A stretch of DNA of 64,000 nucleotides from Streptomyces eurythermus (GTDB taxonomy: Bacteria > Actinomycetota > Actinomycetes > Streptomycetales > Streptomycetaceae), in the NCBI RefSeq assembly GCF_014649115.1, contig NZ_BMSK01000030.1, forward strand, positions 1 through 64,000, written 5' to 3'. Position 1 is the stretch's first letter. Every line of letters starts with the position of its first letter. Shown here piece by piece: positions 25,335-34,790 of this stretch. The translations under genes and the position numbers were made by a program. The notes beneath the pieces are model-generated. The model was not told the DNA's origin, searched no databases, and was given only the letters and a program-made list of their open reading frames with translations.

Positions 25335-26573
25335 ATGCCGGGCCCGGAACATGACGGGATGCGAAGGAACACATCGATCATTCTGCTGGCCGTGGGTCAC
25401 GCGTGTGTCGACATCTACCAAGGTGCCGTGGCGGCCCTGGTGCCCTTCTTCATCGCCGAGCGCGCCTACACCTACTCGGTCGCCTCGGGCATCGTGCTGG
25501 CCGCCTCGCTGCTGTCCTCGGTGGCGCAGCCGGTGTTCGGCGCGCTCACCGACCGCTGGGCCATGCCCTGGCTGCTGCCGGTCGGCACGTTCCTCGGCGG
25601 GGTCGGTATCGCGCTGAGCGGCCTCAGCGGCTCCTACCCGCTCACCCTCGCATTCGTCGCGATATCGGGGCTCGGCGTGGCCGCCTACCACCCCGAATCC
25701 GCCCGCGTCGCCCGCATCGCCGGCCAGGGCAGCCACCGCGCCATGAGCTGGTTCTCGACGGGCGGCACCATCGGCTTCGCGCTGGCCCCGCCCCTGGTCG
25801 CCGCCGTGACGGCCACCGGAGGACTGAGCCGGACACCCCTGCTGGTGGTGCCGGCCCTCGCCGGTACCGCGATGTGCCTGCCCGTCGTGCGCGCCCTGCG
25901 GCGCGGGCAGGCCACCGGGTCCCGCATGACGAGGCCCGCCGGAAACGACGACACCGCTTCCTTCGTGAAGCTGTCACTGGCCGTCGTTTTCCGGTCGATC
26001 GCGTTCATCGGTCTGAGCACTTTCCTCTCGCTGTACGCCCGCCAGCGCCTGGGCGGCGGCACGGCCGCGGGCACCGCGGCCCTGACCGTGCTCTACCTCG
26101 GCGGCGCGATCGGCTCGGTGCTCGGCGGGGCCCTGGCCGCCCGCTGGGACCGGGTGACGGTCTCGCGCTGGTCGTACCTGATCACGGCCGCGGCCATCGC
26201 AGGCGTGGTGTGGGTGCCCGGCCCGGCCCTCTACGTGTTCGTGGCACTGACCTCGGGCGGCCTGTATGTGCCCTTCTCGTTGCAAGTCACGCTGGGCCAG
26301 GACTACTTGCCGTCCCGTGTCGGCACCGCCGGCGGGATCACCCTCGGCCTGGCCGTCAGCATCGGCGGCCTGGCCGGCCCCGCCCTCGGCAGCCTCGCCG
26401 ACGCCACGTCCCTGCACACCGCCCTGGCACCTCTCGTCCTGATGCCCGTGCTGAGCTGGCTGCTCTTTCGCACCCTGCCCGAACCGGACGTGCCGCGGTT
26501 TCGGCCCGAGGCCCCTACGAAAGAAGGCGCCGCCGCTGCCGCCACCGATCCCACCCCTGCCGACTCCCGATGA
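25335..26573 (+). CDS. MFS transporter, fosmidomycin-resistance-like
   Basis: A 412-residue 12-helix major facilitator. The ATG at 25335 has GGAAG 8 nt upstream. The first helices read SIILLAVGHACVDIYQGAVA and ALVPFFIAERAYTYSVASGI, a pattern of Fsr-like drug efflux proteins, and the motif GALTDRWAMP matches the MFS loop 2-3 signature. The second half carries ALAARWDRVT. It likely exports a small hydrophilic compound by proton antiport. The AraC gene diverges from it. The substrate is not predictable. Confidence 0.82.
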   Translation: MPGPEHDGMRRNTSIILLAVGHACVDIYQGAVAALVPFFIAERAYTYSVASGIVLAASLLSSVAQPVFGALTDRWAMPWLLPVGTFLGGVGIALSGLSGSYPLTLAFVAISGLGVAAYHPESARVARIAGQGSHRAMSWFSTGGTIGFALAPPLVAAVTATGGLSRTPLLVVPALAGTAMCLPVVRALRRGQATGSRMTRPAGNDDTASFVKLSLAVVFRSIAFIGLSTFLSLYARQRLGGGTAAGTAALTVLYLGGAIGSVLGGALAARWDRVTVSRWSYLITAAAIAGVVWVPGPALYVFVALTSGGLYVPFSLQVTLGQDYLPSRVGTAGGITLGLAVSIGGLAGPALGSLADATSLHTALAPLVLMPVLSWLLFRTLPEPDVPRFRPEAPTKEGAAAAATDPTPADSR

Positions 26574-26767
26574 CCACTCCCTACGACGAGGCCGTCATCA
26601 CCCGTCAGATCGGGGCCGCGCGCGAAGAGAGAAGAGGCCGCCGGTTTTCGCTGATGAACGTGCACGGACGCCTCCGCTGCGCATACCGTCGAAGGCGACT
26701 GACGGAACGGTTCGGGGCCGGGTACCGCACCCGGCTGACCGGCCCCACTACAAGGAGCGGCTGAGTC

Positions 26768-27562
26768 TTGGGACTTGACAGGAAGAAGGAACGTGGCGAG
26801 CGGGAAGAGAAGGCCCTGCCGCCCCGGACCTCAGCGCCCCAGAGCACCGAAGCGGCGCCCTTCTTGGGGAATCGCCAGGTGGGGCAGCCGTCCCTCATGG
26901 CCGTCCAACGTACGGCGGGGAACGCTGTCGCCGCCGCGCGCGTGCAGCGGGTGACCGACGAGGAACGCGAAAAGGCCAACGCTCGGCGAGAGCGTTGGGC
27001 CAAGCGCGCCGACAACCGCGGCGGTACCCAGCCGGCGGCGAGCTTCACCACGCACCAGACCCCGTTCGGGCCGTACAACGAACGCCCCGGGCGCGGAGGG
27101 GCTCCGTTCATCAGCAGCAACAGGGAGCAGTATCCGGGAACCCAGGGCGACGACCGCTATGTCCGCGAGGGACAGAACCAGTTCGACGGCCTGATCCCCG
27201 CACTCGACGCCGAGCATTTCGACATTCTGGTCGAGGCGCTGAAGGGGGGTCAGCTGAGCGAAGAGCAGATCGACCAGCTGAGCGACGAGCAGTGCCGGGC
27301 GGCGGCGATGCTCATGGGCATCGCCAAAGCCGAAGAGGTGCGCGAGCCGGGAGCGATCAAGCACATCCGCAGCGCGCTCCGCCGGCAGGCCAACCCGGAA
27401 CACGAGGCACCGGAGTTCCTCAACGACTTCCCACAGGCCCGTATCGGCGGAGCCCAGCATGAGAAGCGCGTCCGATCGGGCAAGGCGCGGCGGGCCTCGC
27501 CCGAGGTCGAGACGATCCTGGAGGCATCGTCCTCGTCGGACGAGGCCATGTCCGACCACTGA
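26768..27562 (+). CDS. AGN-motif protein of the contractile-injection-system-associated type
   Basis: A 264-residue hydrophilic protein starting at TTG 26768, with AAGGAG 10 nt upstream. Residues 43-61 read LMAVQRTAGNAVAAARVQR, the (L)QR-x-AGN-x-A...(V)QR motif common at the N-terminus of DUF4157 and other proteins linked to extracellular contractile injection systems. No protease HExxH or other effector domain is visible. The middle is rich in Gly, Asn and Pro, and a helical part near 125-210 has LSEEQIDQLSDEQCRAAAML. The C-terminus is Ser/Asp-rich. A cargo or adaptor role is an inference from one motif; no injection machinery genes are in the window. Confidence 0.65.
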   Translation: MGLDRKKERGEREEKALPPRTSAPQSTEAAPFLGNRQVGQPSLMAVQRTAGNAVAAARVQRVTDEEREKANARRERWAKRADNRGGTQPAASFTTHQTPFGPYNERPGRGGAPFISSNREQYPGTQGDDRYVREGQNQFDGLIPALDAEHFDILVEALKGGQLSEEQIDQLSDEQCRAAAMLMGIAKAEEVREPGAIKHIRSALRRQANPEHEAPEFLNDFPQARIGGAQHEKRVRSGKARRASPEVETILEASSSSDEAMSDH

Positions 27563-28191
27563 CGCCGAGTCGGCGGCCGCCTCCTTCCACCGGGATACCC
27601 GAGCCGAGCCGCGAACGCGCGAGGGCCGGTACCCCGTCGGAGCCAAGTCACCGGGGGGAGCGGGACCGGCCCTTCGCGGCGGCGATGAACTGCTTCCCGA
27701 GGGCGCTGCCGCTGTGGGCCGTGCGGGCCGGTGTGGCCTGGTGGGCGGCCCCGGCCTGCGGCTGCGACTCGCCGCCGGGACCGCCGGTGGACCATCGTCG
27801 CCCACGGCCACGAGCCGACCGTGCTGCTCGCCGGCGCTGTCCGCGCGACCACTGCCGACCGCACCAGCCACGGGAGAAGAAGATCGGGAGTCGGCCGCGG
27901 GCACCGGGAACACCGGGCCGCGCGGCCAGGCCACCGGTCCTTCGCGGTGGCCGGGGCCGCGCCATCGGCTGCCTCGTGGCAGACGGTCGCCGTTACGGCG
28001 GCGACCGCGAGCCCGGTGGCGGAGCCGGCACCGGTTGCGACGGCGGCACGTGAGAGCGAGGTGGTGCGCCCGGTGCCGGAACGCATGCTTCCGTCATATG
28101 AGCGTCATGAGCCTGCCAGCCTTCTGCCCCGTCGTCGTGGTCACGGCCCTGTCAACTGCCCCTGCACCGACCGCGACAGGGGAGAGACCGG
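27563..28191. other. Gap of about 630 bp with decayed coding-like sequence
   Basis: No intact gene. On the minus strand, stretches with coding bias lie in successive frames: about 28086-27925 (MRSGTGRTTSLSRAAVATG, a possible signal sequence) and then two other frames down to about 27650 (ending ALGKQFIAAAKG). This fits a frameshifted secreted-protein relic of unknown family. The last 20 bp hold the phoD ribosome site (GGGGAGAG). Confidence 0.4.
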
Positions 28192-29832
28192 ATGACACCC
28201 GCAGCACGCCCGTCCCAGCACGCCCCCGAACTGCGCGCCGCCGCCAGGCACCTCGGCCGGCGCCGCTTCCTCACCGTCACCGGCGCCGCCGCCGCGCTCG
28301 CCTTCGCCGTGAACCTGCCCGCCGCCGGTACGGCCGCCGCCTCCGAGCTCGACGCCCGGAGAATCACTGACGACCCCTTCACGCTGGGCGTGGCCTCCGG
28401 CGACCCGCTTCCGGGCTCCGTCCTGCTGTGGACCCGGCTGGCCCCGCAGCCGTACCAGCCCGACGGCGGACTGCCCGCGCAGCGCGTCACCGTGCACTGG
28501 GAACTGGCCCACGACGCGAACTTCCGCCGGATCGTCAGGCGCGGCACCGCGCCCGCACACCCCGAGTTCAGCCACACCGTCCACGTCGAGGTGCCCCACC
28601 TGCCGGCGGACCGCGTGTTCTTCTACCGCTTCCGGGCCGGCGCGTGGCTGAGCCCCACCGGCCGCACCCGCACCGCCCCGCTGCCCGGCACCCGCCCCGC
28701 CGCGCTCACCCTGGGTGCCGTCTCCTGCCAGGCCTACGCCGACGGCTACTACACCGCCTACCGCCACCTCGCGGAGGACGACGTGGACGTCGTCTTCCAC
28801 CTGGGCGACTACCTGTACGAGTACGCCGTCAACGCCACCGGCAACGACCGCAAGTACACCGACCGCACCCTGCCGTCCCACTACAACCGCGAGACGGTGA
28901 CGCTGGAGGACTACCGGCTGCGCTACGCCCTGTTCAAGTCCGACCCGGACCTGATGGCCGCGCACGCCGCACACCCCTTCGTCGTCACCTGGGACGACCA
29001 CGAGACGGAGAACAACTACGCCGATGACACCCCGGAGGACGGCGGCTCCTCCGAGGAGTTCCTGCTGCGCCGCGCCTCCGCCTACCGCGCCTACTGGGAG
29101 AACCAGCCGCTGCGCCGGCCCCAGCTGCCCACCGGCTCCGACATGCGGCTCTACCGCCGCCTGCACTGGGGACGGCTCGCCCAGTTCGACGTCCTGGACA
29201 CCCGTCAGTACCGCTCGGACCAGGCCTACGGCGACGGCTGGCAGTACCCCGGCCCGGAGTCCGAGGACCCGGCGCGCACGCTCACCGGTGCCACGCAGGA
29301 GCGCTGGCTGATCGACGGCTGGCATGCCTCGCGGGCGCTGTGGAACGTCGTACCGCAGCAGGTCACCTTCTCCCGGCGGTACAACACCACCGCCACACCC
29401 TCCAAGGTCTCCATGGACTCCTGGGACGGCTACCCGGCCTCCCGCGAGCGGCTCCTGGCGGGGGCCGAGGCCGCCGGCGTGGAGAACCTCATGGTCCTCA
29501 CCGGAGACGTGCACGTGCACTACGCGTTCGACATCAAGCGCGACTTCGACGACCCCGCATCCCGGACCGTGGGCACGGAGATCGTCACCACGTCCATCAC
29601 CAGCGGACGCGACGGAGCGGACCGGCCGGGCAACTGGGCCACCTACCTCGCGGCCAACCCGCACATGAAGTTCTACAACGGACGGCGCGGCTACGTGACC
29701 GTCACACTCGGCCAGGAAGCGGCCCGCGCCGACTTCAAGACCGTCCCCTACGTCACCAGGCCCGGCGCACCCGTCACGACCGCGGCGTCCTTCATCACGG
29801 AAGCCGGCGCCCCAGGCCTCAAGCCGGCCTGA
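28192..29832 (+). CDS. phoD: Tat-exported PhoD-type alkaline phosphatase
   Basis: A 546-residue secreted phosphomonoesterase/phosphodiesterase using Ca/Fe. The Tat signal is HLGRRRFLTVTGAAAALAFA near residues 21-40. An N-terminal PhoD domain starts FTLGVASGDPLPGSVLLWTR, followed by the metallophosphatase core: LGAVSCQAYADGYYTAYRHL, VVFHLGDYLYEYA, VTWDDHETENNY and late LTGDVHVHYAFD. All metal-binding positions appear intact. ATG 28192 follows GGGGAGAG. It is monocistronic and in Streptomyces would be expected under PhoP control, but no clear PHO box was identified. Confidence 0.9.
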   Translation: MTPAARPSQHAPELRAAARHLGRRRFLTVTGAAAALAFAVNLPAAGTAAASELDARRITDDPFTLGVASGDPLPGSVLLWTRLAPQPYQPDGGLPAQRVTVHWELAHDANFRRIVRRGTAPAHPEFSHTVHVEVPHLPADRVFFYRFRAGAWLSPTGRTRTAPLPGTRPAALTLGAVSCQAYADGYYTAYRHLAEDDVDVVFHLGDYLYEYAVNATGNDRKYTDRTLPSHYNRETVTLEDYRLRYALFKSDPDLMAAHAAHPFVVTWDDHETENNYADDTPEDGGSSEEFLLRRASAYRAYWENQPLRRPQLPTGSDMRLYRRLHWGRLAQFDVLDTRQYRSDQAYGDGWQYPGPESEDPARTLTGATQERWLIDGWHASRALWNVVPQQVTFSRRYNTTATPSKVSMDSWDGYPASRERLLAGAEAAGVENLMVLTGDVHVHYAFDIKRDFDDPASRTVGTEIVTTSITSGRDGADRPGNWATYLAANPHMKFYNGRRGYVTVTLGQEAARADFKTVPYVTRPGAPVTTAASFITEAGAPGLKPA

Positions 29833-30075
29833 CCCCCGACACGGCAGCGAGGCACACAACCCCACCCGAGCCCCCGACGCGAACGCCCCCGGCCCTGCGG
29901 CCAACCTCCCGTCTGCCGCGCGACATCGGGAAGGACGGGAACCACTCACTACCCTGTCGCCGGAACCCGGGCCGTACGCGGGCACCGGCCACTCCTCGAT
30001 GCGGGCACAGGACCTGCCCCGGTCACGGCTGGGGGTGAGATCGGCCGGTGCCGGCGCGGCATAGACGAGCGGGAT

Positions 30076-30843
30076 GAGGGGGGTGGGGGCCCGGCGGCAC
30101 CGCAGGGGGTGGATGCCGTAGCCGAAGGCACGATGACGACGGGCCGAGCGGTGCGGGTCGAGGGTGTGCGGATCGCTGATGACGGCCGTGACCCGGCTGT
30201 CGGCGATGGTGGTCACGGTCTGCCTGGCGACCTCCGCGGCCCGGGCGGCGGACCGCAACACCCCGTCGGCGCTCGACAGCAGGTCCAGCAGCTCCTCCGC
30301 CATACCGGAGACGAGTACCGAATCCCGGCCCCGACTCCTCGGGGGGCGCTGGGATGTTCCAGCAGCGTCAGCACACCGAGCGCGATGGTGTTCGCCATGT
30401 ACGAGCGGATGCCGGCGCATGCCCACGCGCTCTCCTCCCGGCTGGACTCACCGGGTACGATCCGCCGTGACTCCTCCCCGGCGAAGCCGTGGTCGCCCAG
30501 GACGCGGCAGATCGCCATCGACGGCGCCGCCGACGCGAACGCGGGCCCAGGGCACCTGGTCTGCCGGCGGGAATCTCGGATGCGGCCTGATGGGTGCGCA
30601 GGCGGAGACGGTCGTGTCGGTGTGGGGGAGTCCGCTGCGCGGCCCCGCGATTCCCCGGACGGGAGACGGCGGTCTGCGGCATACCGAGGGCTTCCCCTGT
30701 GCCGCTTGCGTCATCTGCCGCGCCGTGCCCGCCAGTTCCGTGACGCGTCCGAGCGCGGCGCCCACTGCGTCGGCTGCGTCCTCCTTGGATGACAGCACGC
30801 TGCCGTCACCACCGAAGAGGTTGGCCGTCCAGTACCCGCACAT
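30076..30843 (-). pseudogene. Cytochrome P450 relic scattered over three frames
   Basis: Successive minus-strand frames give recognisable P450 pieces in the right order. About 30843-30650: SKEDAADAVGAALGRVTELA. About 30400: NTIALGVLTLLEHPS, following the I-helix. About 30300-30090: MAEELLDLLSSADGVLRSA, then [20 protein letters not shown] and GIHPLRC. The last part is the heme-loop region, where FGYGIHxCLG would normally follow; here the Cys-ligand context is broken. Several frameshifts separate the pieces, so no functional P450 can be made. Confidence 0.7.
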
Positions 30844-31035
30844 TCTGCCGGAGCAGCAAGGGGAGGGCGTATCACACGGAACATATCGGGATGACCCAGT
30901 TGAAGAGGAAGGCCGGGGTGCTGCCGGTCGGGTCGGCGTGCGGTTGACGCGTGTGGTCGCCGGTACAAGGCTCTTCTTGATCGACGCATTCTGGTGTCGG
31001 GTGGATACGTAACCGGGCAACCGTGGGGGTTCGGA

Positions 31036-32130
31036 ATGGGCGTGGACCTGGAGGTTCTGGAGAAGGGCGCTGTCCTCGGCGATCCGTGGGAGGGCGTGGA
31101 CGCGGCCGGTCTGGCACGGGCCGCCCGCGAGCAGTCCGAGCGGCCCGTGCCCGGGGTGGATGACATGGCGTCCTATTTGGCGGCGCAGGTGTCGGACGCT
31201 TCTCACCGGGAGGTAGTCGGCCCCTTGCTGAACGGGCAGGGTGCCAGCGGTGTCGTCGTGCGGCGCGGCACGGTGATCGCGGCGTGGGGGGACCCGACGC
31301 GGGAGGAGATGGCGTACAGCGCGACCAAGAGTGTGCTGTCGCTGGTGGCGGGGATCGCCTACGACGACGGGCTGTTACGGCTGGACGAGCCGGTGTCCGC
31401 CTCCCTGGACCTGGCGCAGTTCGCGGACGCGCACGGGTGTGCGATCACCTGGCGCCACCTGCTGGAGCAGACCAGCCAGTGGGAGGGCGAGCTGTGGGGG
31501 AAGCCGACGTCGGTGGACGCGCAGAGCACCCGGGAGGGCACGGAGTCGGCGGGCGGCCCGCCGGGGGAGGGCTGGGCGTACAACGACGTCCGCGTGAACC
31601 TGACCGCGCTGGCTCTCACAGTGCTGCTGCGGCGCTCCCTGCCGGAGGTATTGGGGGAGCGGATCATGACGGCGATCGGCGCGTCACCGTCCTGGTCCTG
31701 GCACGGCTACACCGACTCCGTCGTGGACCTCGGCGGCACCCGCGTACCGGTGGTGTCCGGCGGCGCGCACTGGGGCGGCGGCCTGTGGATTAGCGCCCTC
31801 GACCTGGCCCGCATCGGCCACCTCTGTCTGCGCGGCGGGATGTGGGGTGACCGGAGGGTCCTCTCTCGCCGGTGGATCGAGGAGATGTGGACACCCTGCC
31901 GGGTCAAGCCCAACTACGGCCTGTCCTGGTGGCTGAACGACGACCGTACGGTCTGGCCCGCGGCCCCGTCGACCGGCCGCTGCGCCCGCGGCAACGGCGG
32001 CGGCCATCTGCTGTGGGTCGACCCGGCCCGCGACCTGGTGGTCAGCTCCCGCTGGGGCGCGGAGGTCGAGACCCTCCTGGCCGCGGTGTCGCAGGCCGTG
32101 ACGCCTCACGCGCGACCCTTCACCACGTGA
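31036..32130 (+). CDS. Serine hydrolase (beta-lactamase superfamily), cytosolic
   Basis: A 364-residue protein without a signal peptide. SxxK is seen in YSATKSVLSLVAG near residue 97 and the YxN-like motif in WAYNDVRVNLTAL. The third KTG/HxG-type motif is less clear (GNGGGHLLWVDPARDLVV). The fold matches EstB/6-aminohexanoate-dimer-hydrolase-like esterases and peptidases. ATG 31036 follows GGGGG at short spacing; other in-frame GTGs exist upstream. It is oriented away from the P450 relic and not in an obvious operon. Confidence 0.78.
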   Translation: MGVDLEVLEKGAVLGDPWEGVDAAGLARAAREQSERPVPGVDDMASYLAAQVSDASHREVVGPLLNGQGASGVVVRRGTVIAAWGDPTREEMAYSATKSVLSLVAGIAYDDGLLRLDEPVSASLDLAQFADAHGCAITWRHLLEQTSQWEGELWGKPTSVDAQSTREGTESAGGPPGEGWAYNDVRVNLTALALTVLLRRSLPEVLGERIMTAIGASPSWSWHGYTDSVVDLGGTRVPVVSGGAHWGGGLWISALDLARIGHLCLRGGMWGDRRVLSRRWIEEMWTPCRVKPNYGLSWWLNDDRTVWPAAPSTGRCARGNGGGHLLWVDPARDLVVSSRWGAEVETLLAAVSQAVTPHARPFTT

Positions 32131-32930
32131 GGCCCAGCACCGCCCATACCGCTGTGGATGGTCGAGCACCGCGGTCGGCATGTGCTGCGCGTCCGGGTGG
32201 GTGCCGACGCCGAGGCGGCGGTCGCGGCCCGGGCCGCCTTGAACGACGAGGAGTACCGGGGACGCGAAGACTTGAACCGACGGGCGGGGCGAGAGCCAGG
32301 CGGAGCGGCCGGAGTCAGTCCCGGAAGGGGCAGCCGCTGTGCGGGTGGTCGTCGGCAGTCCGGGCCGGGGCAGGGACGGGGACCTCTGGCCGTACGGTGA
32401 TCTGGGCCGGGCGTCCGACGACGGCGCGGCGGCGCAGGGACAGGCCGCGCAGCGTGAAGCGGACAGGAGCATCCAGGCGGGGACGGCGAGTCCGGCCGTG
32501 ACGGGGCGGCCGGAATGCGGGGTGGCTACCGGGGAAGGGACAGCGTACCGACCCTGCGCAATCCGGCGTGCGGGCACCGGCGCACCTGCCTCGCCCGGTA
32601 CTGGCTCAGGTGCCCCTGTGCATGCGGCTCCCTGAAGGAGCGGAAACAGCGTGCCGCGACGTCGCTCTGATACTGCGCTCGGACGCGTGATCACGCTTTC
32701 GTCTCCGCACCGGTGTTGCCCCGTCGACAGGGCTGCTGAAAACGGACGCGTGCCGAATCCGAGACCCCGGGACGGGGCCTGGACCGTTGTGCGAGCATGC
32801 CTCGCTACCCGGTAGGAGGATCGATGCCAGATGGGCGCCGGAGTGGGCCGCCGCACGGGTGAGCCGCCGGCCTACTTGATACCGCGCCGCCTTCTGATGG
32901 AAGGCGGCGCGGGTTCCGGCCTGCTCGCGT
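32131..32930. other. Gap of about 800 bp with gene fragments
   Basis: No intact gene. Plus-strand codons from 32158 (VEHRGRHVLRVRVGADAEAA) have coding bias for about 45 codons. On the minus strand around 32520-32315, coding-like sequence crosses frames and ends ADDHPHSGCPFRD with a stop at 32315. Neither family is recognised. A strong hairpin at 32882-32912 closes the next gene. Confidence 0.45.
32882..32912 (-). terminator. Terminator of the SAM methyltransferase gene
   Basis: A perfect 13-bp stem, CCGCGCCGCCTTC with GAAGGCGGCGCGG, and 5-nt loop lie 19 bp beyond the methyltransferase stop on the minus strand. Confidence 0.8.
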
Positions 32931-33728
32931 TCACGCGATGCGCGCCACCCCGCCCCAGCCGGCGCGGTCGGTCAGGCGGCCGGTGTTCGCGTCGGGACGC
33001 CAGCGAGGCCAACTGGTGAAGCCGGGTTCGACGAGTTCCGTGCCTTCGAAGAGTTCCACGGCCACCGACGGTTCACGGAAAATGTACGGGATGGCCCCGG
33101 ACCGGTTGTATTCGTCCTGCACCACTTGGTGTTCCGGGTCGGAGGCGGTCGAGTGGCTCAGGGAGAGATAACTTCCCGAAGGGAGCCGGTCCACCAGCCT
33201 GCGTACGAGCCCGCGCGCCTCGTCCCAGTCCACGATGTGGCCCAGGACATCGTTGATGACCAGAGCGATCGGCTTGTTCATGTCGAGCGTCCTGGCCGCG
33301 CCGTCCAGGACGGCGTCAGTATCCCGCATGTCGCTCTGCACGTAGGCGGTAGCCCCCTCGGGAGTGCTGGTGAGCAGCGCATGGACGTGGAGCAGCACGA
33401 TGGGGTCGTGATCCACGTACACCACTCGGGAGTCGGGCGCGATCCGCTGTGCGACTTCGTGGGTGTTGTCGCGCGTGGGCAACCCGGCCCCGAGGTCGAT
33501 GAACTGACGAATACCGGCGTCCCGGGCCAGGAACGTGATGGTGCGCCGAAGAAAGTCCCGTGATTCGCCCGCGAACGGCACGATATTGGGGTATTTGCTG
33601 CTGTAGGCGTCACCGGCCGCCTGGTCTGCCGGGTAGTGGTCTTTCCCGCCCAGCCAGTAATTCCAGACGCGAGCGCTGTGAGGAACGGACGTGTCGATCC
33701 GGGGGGACGGACGCGTGGGTTCGGTCAT
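32931..33728 (-). CDS. S-adenosyl methyltransferase, PF04672 (DUF574) family
   Basis: A 265-residue protein beginning MTEPTRPSPRIDTSVPHSAR, then VWNYWLGGKDHYPADQAAGD, the unmistakable start of this Streptomyces-enriched family. The SAM-binding site is seen in QFIDLGAGLPTRDNTHEVAQ and VVYVDHDPIVLLHVHALL. GAAGGAAG precedes the ATG. Family members are often encoded near regulators and DUF397 genes; substrates are unknown. It is monocistronic, with a strong terminator. Confidence 0.92.
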   Translation of the reverse strand: MTEPTRPSPRIDTSVPHSARVWNYWLGGKDHYPADQAAGDAYSSKYPNIVPFAGESRDFLRRTITFLARDAGIRQFIDLGAGLPTRDNTHEVAQRIAPDSRVVYVDHDPIVLLHVHALLTSTPEGATAYVQSDMRDTDAVLDGAARTLDMNKPIALVINDVLGHIVDWDEARGLVRRLVDRLPSGSYLSLSHSTASDPEHQVVQDEYNRSGAIPYIFREPSVAVELFEGTELVEPGFTSWPRWRPDANTGRLTDRAGWGGVARIA

Positions 33729-34600
33729 GCCGGCACTTCCTTCGACTCATCAGGGTGTATGGCGATGACGCAGGCGTGTTCCAGAAGTACGTGACACACC
33801 ATCATCACATGGAGACTACTTGGCACTCGACGGTTCCGGGCAGCTCTCCTTCACGAACCACGTGGTCAGGGATCTCCGGCACATCGCCCCGATACGGAGT
33901 GACCCTCGGCTGCCGGACATGACATGTACGGGGCCATCCAGGGGGTGGGCCTGCAGGGTGACATCGGGGCGTTCTGTGGCCGCCGGCAGCGCCTGCCGCT
34001 GCCGGACCGTCCCTCGCTACCTGCCTATCGAGCAGGAGGCCCGTGTCCGCCCCGCCCACAGCACCGACGAGCGTCGCTTCGGTGTCCGCCGGACACCCGG
34101 TCCCCACAATCCCGCATCAGTCAATAGCCGTATGAGCCGGCGACCGCCCAGGCGCGAGTCCACAAGCTGGAGTGGGAGTGGATCTGCGGCCGGTAGGCCG
34201 ACCGCGAAGACCCACACGAAGTGGCGGCCGCGCGGGTCACCTTCCCGGCTGAGCCTGTCACGTTCGTCATCGTGCCCGTGCCGCGTCCGGCCGTCGACGA
34301 CATCGACCAAGAGCTGGATCTCGTCCCTCGAGGACCTGGCCTCGGGAACACTGCTACAGCGCGTCCGAGCCCGCCGGTCATCTCCGGCCGTGGCGTTTGA
34401 CGCGGAACCGCGCCGTCTCGACGTGGCCCCCGACGCCCCGGCGAGCGGCACGAGGCCGCGGGGGAGCACGCCGAAGCTGGTCGCGGCCGCTGACGAGGAG
34501 GTGATGCCCGTACGCTGACACGTGCTGGCGCTCGTGCCTGTGGAGACCGCTCCCGTCAGGGCGGCTGCCAGCCGGAGAACCGATCACGGAGGGAGACGAG
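33729..34600. other. Gap of about 870 bp, decayed sequence
   Basis: No intact gene recognised. Plus-strand codons from about 34142 to 34385 have coding bias (ATAQARVHKLEWEWICGR, stop, then HEVAAARVTFPAEPVTFVIV), but with an in-frame TAG near 34196 and no start. The family is not recognised. The methyltransferase promoter must lie in the first 100 bp. Confidence 0.4.
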
Positions 34601-34790
34601 CTGTCGAAAGGGCGAGCAGGTCACGGGTGCGGCGCGTGAGAAGCTCGCGCGGGAGATGGAGGAGCAGTACGAGGGCGGCAGGTCGATACGGGCCAGCGCC
34701 GAGGCGTACGGCCGGTCGTACGGCTTCGTCCATCGCGTCCTGACCGAGCCGGGCGTCTCCTTGCGCCGACCGGGGCGGGGAGAACCCGCA
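34601..34790 (+). pseudogene. Frameshifted small helix-turn-helix protein
   Basis: Codons from 34608 read KGEQVTGAAREKLAREMEEQ, then YEGGRSIRASAEAYGRSYGF and VHRVLTEPGVSLR. This matches the ~65-residue actinobacterial HTH proteins of the form MSKGEQLTG...YGRSYGFVHRML. The natural start region GAGCTGTCGAAAGGGCGAG has CTG where ATG is expected and one extra G that shifts the frame, and the C-terminus runs into unrelated sequence. It is therefore probably inactive. Confidence 0.6.

Noticed and set aside
26570-26764. Small open frame overlapping the MFS stop (ATGA) and ending just before the AGN-motif gene
   Set aside because: The coupling is suggestive, but codon bias fades after about 20 codons and the basic product resembles no family.
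28141-30426. A 761-codon minus-strand frame opposite phoD
   Set aside because: Antisense to the well-supported phosphatase; only its first ~110 codons correspond to the P450 relic.
32225-32290. GGTTCAAGTC on the minus strand resembling a tRNA T-loop
   Set aside because: The flanking 5-bp stem does not pair and no acceptor or anticodon arms can be drawn.
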